Source: Bin87 sp965197635 (GTDB lineage Bacteria > Chloroflexota > Dehalococcoidia > Lucifugimonadales > UBA3495). Taken from it: 64,000 nucleotides of DNA. The notes beneath the pieces are model-generated. The model did not search any database and was not told the DNA's origin. It saw nothing but the letters and a program-made list of their open reading frames with translations. Shown one piece after another: positions 45,137 to 53,593 of the stretch. Each line of letters starts with the position of its first letter. Position 1 is the stretch's first letter. The translations under genes were made by a program, and so were the position numbers. Where the stretch lies: positions 62,001-126,000 of the forward strand of contig CBDANN010000008.1 in the NCBI GenBank assembly GCA_965197635.1. Direction: 5' to 3'.

Positions 45137-45640
45137 TCACTCGGCTTCCGCGGTACTTTTGATCCGTTGCAGCGTCTGAAGCACGCCTTCGCGCAGTTGA
45201 ACGAGTCTGTTTGATTGCCCCCCGAAAACCAGGCCAAACACAGGACGGACGTACCATAGTATTTCGAACGATTCCCGCAGAACAGTGCCATCCACGTTAG
45301 GTTCAAGGTCAAATCGCCAGCGGCTTTGGGCTTTACCCACCGGCGGCTTGGTTTCGAATCCGAAAACCCTGTAAGGTTCGTGATGGGTCACCGTGCACTC
45401 GGTGGACCATCTGATCCATCCTCGTCGGTTATGCCCCCGGAAGCGAGCGCCGCGACGCGCGCTAACCGCATCACCGAGCCATTCGCAGCGGAAGCACTCC
45501 GGGCTCCATTCTGCCATTCTGGTCACGTCGCACAGCAACTCGTAAACCTGTTCCGGAGCGGCCCGGACCAAGATTTCCTCGCTGCCGTTCAGGCGTGTAG
45601 CATCGGCTCCGCGAGCTACGAGCAAATCGACGATGCCCAT
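45137..45640 (-). CDS. SRPBCC (START/polyketide cyclase-like) family protein
   Basis: 167 residues with the helix-grip pattern: IVRAAPEQVYELLCDVTRMAEWSPECFRCEW near the N-terminus, FRGHNRRGWIRWSTECTVTHHEPYRVFGF in the middle, and SRWRFDLEPNVDGTVLRESFEI, with a C-terminal helix RLVQLREGVLQTLQRIK. Such proteins bind small hydrophobic ligands. Ligand and partners are unknown. Confidence 0.75.
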   Translation of the reverse strand: MGIVDLLVARGADATRLNGSEEILVRAAPEQVYELLCDVTRMAEWSPECFRCEWLGDAVSARRGARFRGHNRRGWIRWSTECTVTHHEPYRVFGFETKPPVGKAQSRWRFDLEPNVDGTVLRESFEILWYVRPVFGLVFGGQSNRLVQLREGVLQTLQRIKSTAEAE

Positions 45641-46001
45641 AGGAAAGCTCTCCTGTTGAGCGTCATAGGTTGGGTTATGGACATACCAGCGTCTGGATTC
45701 TCTGCGAAAAGGGATCCGCGGCCGGTTCAGCGTACTCGCGTCTGCGCCTCAATACCTCCTGTCCCGCAGCAACTCCGGATGGCCGATCTTGCGCAGGCGG
45801 CGTGCGTCGGTGGTGGCCATCCAACTGTGGGAGCAAACGGGCAGAAAGTATGGTGTTCAAGTTCGAGTGCCTGAAATCCAAGAGTGGTCTGCGGTCCGGC
45901 GCGCATTATCGACATTGATTGGGGCAAGGTCAAACCGAATGTCGTCGTTGATCTGCCAGACACGAGAAGTTACGTCAAAACCGGGAGCGTTGAAACGCGG
46001 A
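45641..46001. other. Stretch with no convincing gene
   Basis: Only short overlapping frames are present on both strands, none with a motif. It separates the SRPBCC gene from the broken surface-protein gene. Confidence 0.4.
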
Positions 46002-47860
46002 CTAACTGCGTGATGGATCGCCCGAGGCCGCTCCCGGCGACGGGAGTATTCCCGGTCCACCGAGGGCACGCAAATGGCGGCACACCCACTTGTGAACACC
46101 CATTCGCCGCGCGATAATTAGTTTTATCGCGCACCATTCACCCGCCCAAATCGCCTCTTTAAACCCGCATCCGGAGACCCGCCATGACCAGATGCCGACG
46201 GGCTCGACGTTGCCCGCCGCTTTCAGAGTGTCGAAGTCCTTGGTGTCGTCCCTGGCCTTGGTCGAGAGGTTGTAGGCGTAGATCTTGTCGTCACCGAGAT
46301 CGGCCACCCACATGGTCGTGCCGTCAGACCAGATACCGACGGGGTGGTTGTTCTCCGCTGCATCCAGCATGTTGAAGTCCTTGCCGGAATCACGTCTCTT
46401 GTTGGACATTCGGTAGGCGTAGATTTTATCGTCGGTATAGTCACCCACCCACATGGTGGTGCCGTCCGACCAGATGCCGGCGGGGCTGGCGTTGCCCGCT
46501 GCCTCCAGCGTGTTGAAGTCCTTGCCGGAATCACGGCTCCTGGTCGAGAGGTCGTAGGCGTAGAGCTTGTCGTCGTCAATGTCGGCAACCCACATTGTGG
46601 TGCCGTCCGACCAAATGTCATCGAGGTTGACGTTGCCCGCCGCGATCAGCGTGTCGAAGTCCTTAATCACCTTCCAACCGTATGCGGTAGTGACGCCCCG
46701 GTTCACGTTCAGCGTGTACTCTTGGGTGGACCCATCCTCGGCTGTCCCCGTAATGGTAACGGCGTTTGAGCCTGTGGAGAGGTCCACTTGGTGTCCTGTC
46801 CTGTTGCTGGCGGCGTCCGCGGGCGAGGTCACGGCCCAGGTTGCGGCGCTGTTGGCAGTAGTCGCGGCTATTGTGGCCCGGGTTACGGTGTTCGCGACGC
46901 CGTACTCGTAGGAGGTGCGGTCTGGGTCAAAGTCCGGAACCGCATTGCCGTTCACTGTTATGCTGCTGAGGGTGGGGTCAGTGCTGAAGACCGGCTTGTT
47001 GTAGGAAAAGAGCTTGTTGCCTTCGAGGGTGGTATCTACCACCCACATGGTCGTGCCGTCCGACCAGATGCCGGCTACTCCGTCGTTGCCCGCAGCGGAC
47101 AGCGTGTTGAAGTCCTTGGTATCGTCGCGTGCCTTGGTCGAAAGATTGTAGGCGTAGATCTTTTTGTCAGTGAAATCGGCCACCCACATGATCGTGCGGT
47201 CAGACCAGATGTCTATTGGAGCGTTGTTGCCCGCCGCGGACAGCGTGTCGAAGTCCTTGCCGGAATCACGGGCTTTGTTGTCCATTCGGTAGGCGTAGAT
47301 TTTGTCGCCAGCAATATCTGCAACCCACATGGTCGTGGTGTCAGACCAGATACCATAGGCGTTGACGTGCCCCGCCGCGTTCAGCGTGTCGAAGTCGTCA
47401 ACCGCCTTCCAGCCGTATGCGTCATAACGCCCTTGTTGACGTTGAGCGTGTAGCTCTCGGTCGTGGTCGTGTCCTCGGCTGTCCCCGTGATGATAACGGC
47501 GTTTGTGCCGGCGGACAGATTCACCTAGTGGCCGGCGGTGTCGCCGTCGGCGTCTGAGGGCGAGGTCACGGTCCAGGAAACGTCGCTGTCGGTGGTCGTT
47601 GCAGCTATCGTGACGCTGGTTACGGTGCTGGCTACGCCGTACTCGTATGATGTGCGATCAGCGGCGAAGCCCGGAACCGCATTGCCGTTCACGGTGATGC
47701 CGCTGAGGGTGGCATCCGTTCCTGCCTGAGCCATCGTTGCGGGAGGGTTGATTGCCAGCGTGGTCAGGACGGCGATGAACGTCAGTGCGACCAGCGTGAT
47801 GGCGCTGAGAGGGAGTATTGCCTTGGCTGGGTTGTGGATGCGGCGTGCAATTTTATTCAT
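46002..47860 (-). pseudogene. Secreted repeat protein (cadherin-like sandwich and WSDGTTMWVAD repeats), broken
   Basis: It begins MNKIARRIHNPAKAILPLSA with a membrane/signal segment (TLVALTFIAVLTTLAI). A cadherin-like beta-sandwich unit (LSGITVNGNAVPGFAADRTS) then appears, broken by TAG at 47525 where the second copy has CAG (GHQVDLS). A frameshift near 47430 leads into about 47-residue repeats of the type IWSDGTTMWVADxxDDKIYAY...KDFxTLxAAGN. A second sandwich unit follows, then more repeats, until the frame degenerates near 46190. The intact protein would be an exported surface protein. Confidence 0.7.
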
Positions 47861-47950
47861 GCGATGTCTCCGTATTCGCATCGAGACTGTTTCCAAAAGC
47901 GGCAACCCGGTCGGACCGATGCGGTCCGTAGGTCGGGCTCATGCGGTATC

Positions 47951-48022
47951 ACCCCAACCTACGCTGTAGATTGGGGTGATTTCAACAAGCGATTTGCGAC
48001 ATTATATCCTTGATACGATGGT
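47951..48022. repeat. Dispersed ~72-nt repeat with hairpin, copy 1
   Basis: Contains the 8-bp stem CACCCCAA/TTGGGGTG around a CTACGCTGTAGA loop, then TTTCAACAAGCGATTT and CCTTGATACGATGGT. A similar sequence is at 63731-63803. An IS630 end follows four bases later. Confidence 0.6.
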
Positions 48023-49058
48023 TTCTAGTACCGTTTCAATCTGATCTTGTCGGATAGATATGTTGGAGCTTACGGCGAGCATCTTTGGTGGTAAACCGCC
48101 AGTCTATGGCTAATCTTGCTGCGTTGCGCTCGCGTTCGAGCGCCGCAACCTCTCGCCGCAGCTCCGCCTCATCGCTGATACGGCGGTTCAGACATCCCCT
48201 GCTGAAGACGCTCAACTCGATCTCAGCCATGTTCAGCCAGCTGCCGTGCGTGGGAGTGTAATGAAACTCGAGGCGTTGGGCGATGCGCCGAGCTTCGGAT
48301 GGCTCAAATGCTTCGTAGAGCGCGCCGAGTTGGTGGGTGTTGAGGTTGTCCAGTACCAGCCTGACCACCTCGGCATCAGGATATACCTCGTCCACCAGCC
48401 ACCGCATCTGGTGCGCGAAGTCTACGGCAGTGCGGCGCTCGGTCACCGCCACATGTCTCCAGCCACCCCTCGGCTCACAGATCATGAACAGGTTCCGGGT
48501 CCCGTTACGCTGGTACTCGGTGTCATAGCGTGCCACCCGTCCCGGGGCAGCCTCCAGGGGCGGACGCACCGCTCCAGTCAATTGCCGGGAGGTCTCGTCG
48601 AAACACACTACCGGACGCTCCGGATGGTACTCCGGTTGGTACAGGTCCAGCACGTCCTCCAGCCGCGCCACGAACTCCCCGCTCACCTTGGGGATACACC
48701 ACTCCTGCTTCTGCCACGGCTTGAGTTCGTTTTTTTGAGCATCTGGCGCACCGTCTCCAGGGAGATGCTATCGGCAAACTCCAACTCCACCACCTGGTCG
48801 GCCAACAACTGGAGTGTCCAGTGCGTGTGCCCTTCGGGCGCGGCGCTGCACGCAAAGGCGATCAGGTGCGCTTCCTGCTTGCCGTCCAGCTTGCGCTCCT
48901 GGCCCGGCCGCGGTCGGTCATTGATGGCGCGGCCTCAAGTCCTTCCTCCACGTACCGCTTCCGCGCTCTGGCGACCGTGGCCGCGTTGACCAACAGCACA
49001 TCGGCTATCTCACGGTCCCGAAGCCCCTGGTCAGCCTGGAGCAGCGACAGCGCACGCT

Positions 49059-50447
49059 TCACGGTGCGCACTGACGCCTTGCCTCGCTGGGACACCTCAT
49101 TGAGAGTAACAGTTCAGAGTTGAGGGGAAGCGAGCAGTTGTTGGCAGCGGAGAGAGGATTGAGACCTTGGGCTCGCCAGGTGCCGAAGATCGAGGCTAGG
49201 GTCATCTTGGTCTCGGTCCCCCGCTCCGAGCGGGTGCCACCACTGACCTTCCGGCTGATCACCACTGGGCGCAGGCTGCGCTCGGCGGCATTGTTGTCCG
49301 GTGGCACCTCCGGATGAGCCACGAAGACGAAGAGTTCCTTGATGTGGTTCTCCATGCGTCGGCACAGTTTGGCTTGTGCCGCCGACGGGTCATCCAAGAA
49401 GGGACGGCAGAGGGCCAAGAGGCGTCTTTCCAGGACCAGTTGGGCAGCGCGCCGCTGCTGCTCTGCCGGGTGGGTGAAGGCTTTGGCCTGGCAATAGAGT
49501 TGATGTATGGCATCGGCCCACTGGGACAATCGGTGATCGTCAGGGTAGAGGACGCGGAGGTCGTGGATGTCCCGTAGCAGGTGGGCCCAGCAGCGTTGTT
49601 TGGGGCCGTCATAGTGGTGGTAGGCGGCGTAGAAGTCGCTGACTAGCACGCCAGCAAACTCATCGCCCAGCACTTCATCCACCACCGCCTTACCACGGTT
49701 CCGTCGCAGGAAGTACCGCAGGTCAGGGGTGCTGAAAGTCCACACGTAGCCGTTGTGTCCGTCCTCCCGCCAGCCGGTCTCGTCGGCGTGGACCACCGGA
49801 CTGCCGCGGATCCGTTCCAGAATGCCCGCCAGTTCCCGCTGCGCTTGGCCCGCCACTTTGCGCGTGGCGTCCACGATGGCCCCCAGGCTGAGGTGCAGCC
49901 CATGTACCGTGTCCAGGTACCATTGGATGGTGCGGCAAGGCAGCCGAGCCTCCTCCCGGAGCGCGGCAATCAGGCTGACAACGTTCACCCCCAGACGCTG
50001 CTGGCCCAGCGCCGCGCCCTCCAGTTGCGCTGTGGGAGTACAGCCCCGTTGGCACCGGGGACAGGTGCGGGTGATGTAAACGTGCTCGGTAACCTGCACC
50101 GGCACCTGGGGCAGATCGATCACTTCCCGAGTACGCTGGGTCCAGCCGCCGGACAACTGGGTCCCGCAGTCGGGACACTGCTCCACCACATGCTCCACCC
50201 GCTGGGTGGGCGTCATGCGGGTCCGGGCGAAACCGTGGGGCCGCGGCTTGCGGGGCTGCTTGGGCTCGGCCGGTTTCCGGTCGGCTTTGGGCTTCAGGCC
50301 CGGCATCCGTCCGGAGCCTTTGGCTTTGGCCCGCCCTTCCGGCTGGGCGATCCGCTTCTCCAGCCGTTCGATGATGGCTTGCTGCCGGAGGATGATGTCG
50401 ATCAGCACATCCCGGTCGGCGGTGGTGAGGTCGATTTCATGCTTCAT
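49059..50447 (-). CDS. IS66-family transposase
   Basis: About 460 residues, apparently intact. N-terminal coiled coil (DVLIDIILRQQAIIERLEKRI), Lys/Pro-rich linker, and a zinc-binding CPDCGTQL plus CPRCQRG pair. The DDE core is VVHADETGWREDGHNGYVW, GVLVSDFYAAYHHY and PDNNAAERSLRPVVISRKVSGG. The ATG at 50447 is preferred over 50498 because KHEIDLTTADRD is the usual IS66 beginning. The stop lies 47 bases outside the element, so the last residues (LLLSMRCPSEARRQCAP) come from the host IS630. Confidence 0.88.
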   Translation of the reverse strand: MKHEIDLTTADRDVLIDIILRQQAIIERLEKRIAQPEGRAKAKGSGRMPGLKPKADRKPAEPKQPRKPRPHGFARTRMTPTQRVEHVVEQCPDCGTQLSGGWTQRTREVIDLPQVPVQVTEHVYITRTCPRCQRGCTPTAQLEGAALGQQRLGVNVVSLIAALREEARLPCRTIQWYLDTVHGLHLSLGAIVDATRKVAGQAQRELAGILERIRGSPVVHADETGWREDGHNGYVWTFSTPDLRYFLRRNRGKAVVDEVLGDEFAGVLVSDFYAAYHHYDGPKQRCWAHLLRDIHDLRVLYPDDHRLSQWADAIHQLYCQAKAFTHPAEQQRRAAQLVLERRLLALCRPFLDDPSAAQAKLCRRMENHIKELFVFVAHPEVPPDNNAAERSLRPVVISRKVSGGTRSERGTETKMTLASIFGTWRAQGLNPLSAANNCSLPLNSELLLSMRCPSEARRQCAP

Positions 50448-50536
50448 GGACCCAACTTGACATAAACAGGCCAAAGGCCGCCAGCCATCGACAAACAACT
50501 TTTCAGCAATTCACCTCACCAACTCTGAACAGTTAC
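49106..50536 (-). mobile_element. IS66-like element nested in IS630, with perfect 8-bp target duplication
   Basis: Inverted ends share 17 bp (GTAACAGTTCAGAGTTG at 49106, complement ending 50536). CATTGAGA occurs on both sides (49098-49105 and 50537-50544), the 8-bp duplication expected of IS66. It is a single-gene IS66 relative, with no visible tnpA/tnpB accessory genes. Confidence 0.9.
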
Positions 50537-51475
50537 CATTGAGACGGGAGCGTTCGGCCTCGGTCAGCTCTACTTTATACTTGATGGCAGCCATGGCTGG
50601 GCACTTCCTCACACAAAGATCATGCCCAAGTATGGCTGCTTTCTTATATTCTTACAAATCTACCTGGCAACGGTACTAGTATTACAACGACGGTTGGTAT
50701 GATAGGATAATCGGCGAGTTAGCGAAGGCTTCGGGAGGTGGGGCTGGGCGATGGATGCGGCGGACCTTGAGCGGGTTTACGAGGCCTTTCAGGATTTTCA
50801 TGACTACTTTGCGCCGGCCTTTGGACGCCGGGAGACGCGGGAGCACAGTCGCCACTATCTGCCGGGCCTGCTGGTACAGTCCCAAGAGCGGCGCAACGCC
50901 GAGAACTTGTCGGGGCGGTTGCGGCGTCGCCGCGGTCGCTACAGCGCTTTCTCACTGAGTCGCCGTGGGATGATGACTTGGTGATCGGTCGGCTGCCGGA
51001 GTATCTGGGTTCCAGGTTGGAAGACCCTGAGGGGGTGTGGGTGCTGGACGGCCCGGATTGTTGACCAATCGCTTCCCCAAGCAGGGAGTGAAGCCGGTGG
51101 GAGTGGCGCGGCAGTACTGCGGAGCATTGGGGAAGATAGCCAACTGCCAGGCTGGGGTGTTGCTGGCCCACGTGGGTCCCAGGGGCAGAGTGCTGGCGGA
51201 CAAGCGGCTGTATCTGCCCCAGGAATGGACCGGAGACACTGAGCGGTGCGCCGCGGTGGGTGTGCCCCAGGAGCGACGGGCGTACCAAAGCAAGACGGAG
51301 TTGGCGTTGGAGATGCTGGAGCGCGCCCAGGTGAGGGCAAACCTGAAGGCCCAGTGGGTGGCTGGGGATTCCGCCTTTGGGATGTCGCCCGCGTTGTGGG
51401 AAGGTCGGTCGGCGACCGGGCTGCGCTACGTTTTGGACGTGCGGCCGGATCTGACGGTGTGGCCGGTGGAACCCA

Positions 51476-51504
51476 CCCCGTATCAAGTACGGGGCAGGCT
51501 CTGG
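51476..51504. repeat. Short palindromic repeat, copy 1
   Basis: Contains CCCCGTA-TCAAG-TACGGGG (7-bp perfect stem, 5-nt loop) followed by CAGGCTCTGG. Together they encode PYQVRGRLW in the IS701 transposase. Absent at the same point in IS701 copy 2. Confidence 0.7.
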
Positions 51505-51889
51505 ACCAATCGGCCGGATCAGGGCAACGGGCGTCCGCGCCAACCGAAACCGTTACGCGCAGAGCGTCAGACCATGGTCCAGCGCAGCCTGGCGTTGCCG
51601 GAGGAGGCCTGGCGGGAGATCACCATTGCGGCGGGCAGCCCGGGGCCGCGCGCCTACCGTTACAGCGCCCAGCGGGTCAGAGTAACCTACCAGCGCAAGC
51701 CCGGTGCAATCCTCTGGGCCATCTGTCGCCAGAACCAGGACGGCAGCGAAGCCCGCTACTACCTGTCCAACGCTCCCGAGGACACTCCCCTGGAAACCCT
51801 GGTCCACGTGGACGGCTCACGCTGGCGCATCGAAACCGAGTTCGAGACCGAGCAGCGCGACGTAGGGATGGATGAGTACGAGACCCGTA

Positions 51890-51918
51890 CCCCGTATCAA
51901 GTACGGGGCAGGCTCTGG
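51890..51918. repeat. Short palindromic repeat, copy 2
   Basis: Identical to the copy at 51476-51504, again in the same reading frame (PYQVRGRLW). It follows YETRT, where IS701 copy 2 reads directly into WAGWHHH. Confidence 0.7.
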
Positions 51919-52202
51919 GCGGACTGGCAGCACCACATCACCACGTGCCTGCTGGCTGGCTCCTTCCTGCTCACCTTGCAACAGGATTGGGGGAAAAAAG
52001 ATGCCTCGGATCACCAGACTCCAGGTGTACCGAGTGGTGCGTGAACGCTTGCCCAAAGCGCAGTTCGGGCCGCGAGAGTTGCTGCCATGGCTAGCGGATG
52101 TCCCTGAGCGCAACGAACGGGCCAGACGCTCCCACGAGAAACGCCGCGCTGCCCGCGGTCGTGACCCCTCCGGCCTCCCTCCCTAACCCGTCGTAGTAAT
52201 GC

Positions 52203-53373
52203 TAGTGTGGTGTAACTGAAGTAAGTAGTAAAAGTATGGGTTATGAGGTATCCTCCGGGTGAGCAGTTCCGAGGGAGGATTGACCATGGCCATCGGACGA
52301 CCAATGCCACCGCTAATTCTGGACGAGGTGGAGCGGGAAACACTGGAGCGGTGGGTGCGACGTCCGAAGACAGCGCAAGCGCTGGCACTGCGGGCCAGGA
52401 TGATCCTGGCCTGCGCCGAGGGCCGGAGCAACACCGCCGTGGGCGCCGATCTGGGGGTGTCCGACGAAACGGTGGGCAAGTGGCGTTCCCGGTTTCTGGA
52501 ACGGAGGCTGGACGGGTTGTCGGATGAACCCCGCGGCGGTCGGCCGCGGTCGGTTACCGATGACGACGTGGAACAGGTGATTACGCTGACGCTGGAGACC
52601 ACGCCCAAGGACGCCACCCACTGGAGCACTCGGTCCATGGCCCAGCGGTCCGGCCTGAGCCACAACACGGTCAGCCGCATCTGGCGTGCCTTCGGGCTGC
52701 AGCCCCACCGCACCGAGACATTCAAGCTGTCGTCGGACCCTTTCTTCATCGAGAAGGTGCGGGATGTTGTGGGTCTCTACCTGGACCCACCCGATCGGGC
52801 GTTGGTTTTGTGCGTGGATGAGAAGTCCCAGATTCAGGCGCTGGACCGGACCAGGCCGCTGTTGCCCATGCGCCCCGGACCGGTGGAACGGCGCACCCAT
52901 GATTACCTGCGCCACGGCACCACGTCGTTGTTCGCCGCGTTGGATACCAAAACCGGCAAGGTGATTGGCCGCTGCCACCGACGCCACCGGGCCGTGGAGT
53001 TCCGCAAGTTCCTCGATACCATCGAGGCCGAAGTGCCCCTTGACCTAGATGTCCACCTGATTGTGGACAACTACGCCACCCACAAGACGGCGCTGATCCG
53101 GAACTGGTTAGCCAAGCGGCCTCGGTTCCACCTGCACTTCACTCCCACCAGCGCGTCCTGGCTGAACCTGGTGGAGCGGTGGTTCGGGCTGCTGACCGAA
53201 AAGCAGTTGCGGCGCGGCGTGCATCAGAGCAGCGGAGAACTGGAAGCCGCCATCTACGGGTTTCTGGATGTTACCAACGAAAACCCCAAGCCCTTTGTCT
53301 GGACCAAGACTGCCGACCAGATCCTGGCCAACGTGGCCCGCTTTTGCCAACGAACTTTGGATACATGACACTA
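52203..53373 (+). mobile_element. IS630-family element 2 (likely source of the 138-bp MITEs)
   Basis: TA-flanked. The left end TAGTGTGGTGTAACTGAAG and the right end (complement) TAGTGTCATGTATCCAAAG resemble the MITE ends TAGTGTGGTGTATCCATAG. Length about 1.17 kb with a single intact transposase gene. Confidence 0.85.
52286..53368 (+). CDS. IS630-family transposase
   Basis: About 360 residues, intact. N-terminal helix-turn-helix (ALALRARMILACAEGRSNTAVGADLGVSDETVGKWRSRFLERRLDGL) and a second one (THWSTRSMAQRSGLSHNTVSRIWRAF). DDE core: LVLCVDEKSQIQALDRT, VHLIVDNYATHKT and SASWLNLVERWFG. The ATG at 52286 follows GAGGATT. Probably the active enzyme for this element and its MITEs. Confidence 0.9.
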   Translation: MAIGRPMPPLILDEVERETLERWVRRPKTAQALALRARMILACAEGRSNTAVGADLGVSDETVGKWRSRFLERRLDGLSDEPRGGRPRSVTDDDVEQVITLTLETTPKDATHWSTRSMAQRSGLSHNTVSRIWRAFGLQPHRTETFKLSSDPFFIEKVRDVVGLYLDPPDRALVLCVDEKSQIQALDRTRPLLPMRPGPVERRTHDYLRHGTTSLFAALDTKTGKVIGRCHRRHRAVEFRKFLDTIEAEVPLDLDVHLIVDNYATHKTALIRNWLAKRPRFHLHFTPTSASWLNLVERWFGLLTEKQLRRGVHQSSGELEAAIYGFLDVTNENPKPFVWTKTADQILANVARFCQRTLDT

Positions 53374-53593
53374 GGTGGACGTCGTCGATTAGCGTGTCGG
53401 TCTCAACGGGCGTGAACTGCAAGGGCGGAAACTGAGGGTATTTGGGCGTTCCCCACGGGTTGTATGTTCCCAGGGCCTTTTTGGGTAGTTTAGCCTTTGC
53501 ACGAAGCCGGCGTCTACGATGACGTGTGGAACGGCATGACGGTCGCCGACGCCGCCTACGGTCTCGCCTCTACAGTTGCGCCACCCACCAGGC
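53374..53593. other. Intergenic stretch with no confident gene
   Basis: No IS end or complete gene is seen after the IS630 right end. A plus-strand frame around 53495-53570 reads LHEAGVYDDVWNGMTVADAA and may be a gene remnant. Confidence 0.3.

Larger units (their letters stand above)
48036..50594 (-). pseudogene. IS630-family transposase, split by IS66-like insertion and frameshifts
   Basis: The start MAAIKYKVELTEAERSRLN is at 50594, beyond the IS66-like element; the frame resumes after it as VSQRGKASVRTVKRALSLLQADQG (helix-turn-helix). Frameshifts near 48860 and 48690 separate this from the DDE core (VVCFDETSRQL, VRLVLDNLNTHQ, LNMAEIELSVFS) ending at 48036. Removing the insertion and one CATTGAGA copy restores the N-terminal frame. 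Confidence 0.75.
48026..50678 (-). mobile_element. IS630-family element 1, interrupted by an IS66-like element
   Basis: Ends are TA-GTACCGTT at 48026 and AACGGTAC-TA ending 50678, i.e. inverted repeats with TA target duplication. An IS66-like element is inserted at 49106-50536. The right TA is part of a CTAG shared with IS701 copy 1. Confidence 0.75.
50751..52186 (+). pseudogene. IS701-family transposase, frameshifted, with two palindromic inserts
   Basis: N-terminal DAADLERVYEAFQDFHDYFAPAF is in one frame to about 50980. The main part (FPKQGVKPVGVARQYCGALG, WVAGDSAFGMSPALW, HVDGSRWRIETEFETEQRDV) is in a second frame. The C-terminal tail MPRITRLQVYRVVRERL is in a third from about 52000. Two in-frame copies of PYQVRGRL are each encoded by the same 24-bp palindromic repeat and are absent from copy 2. 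Confidence 0.75.
50676..52205 (+). mobile_element. IS701-family element, copy 1
   Basis: Bounded by CTAGTATTACAACGACGGTT at 50676 and the inverted AACCCGTCGTAGTAATGCTAG ending 52205. CTAG at each end is shared with the neighbouring IS630 elements. Copy 2 is at 62192-63709. Confidence 0.75.

Noticed and set aside
48026..53373. Possible CRISPR array or integron, suggested by repeated short sequences
   Set aside because: The repeats are IS ends and CTAG junctions with no regular spacing or spacers, and no cas or integrase gene is present.
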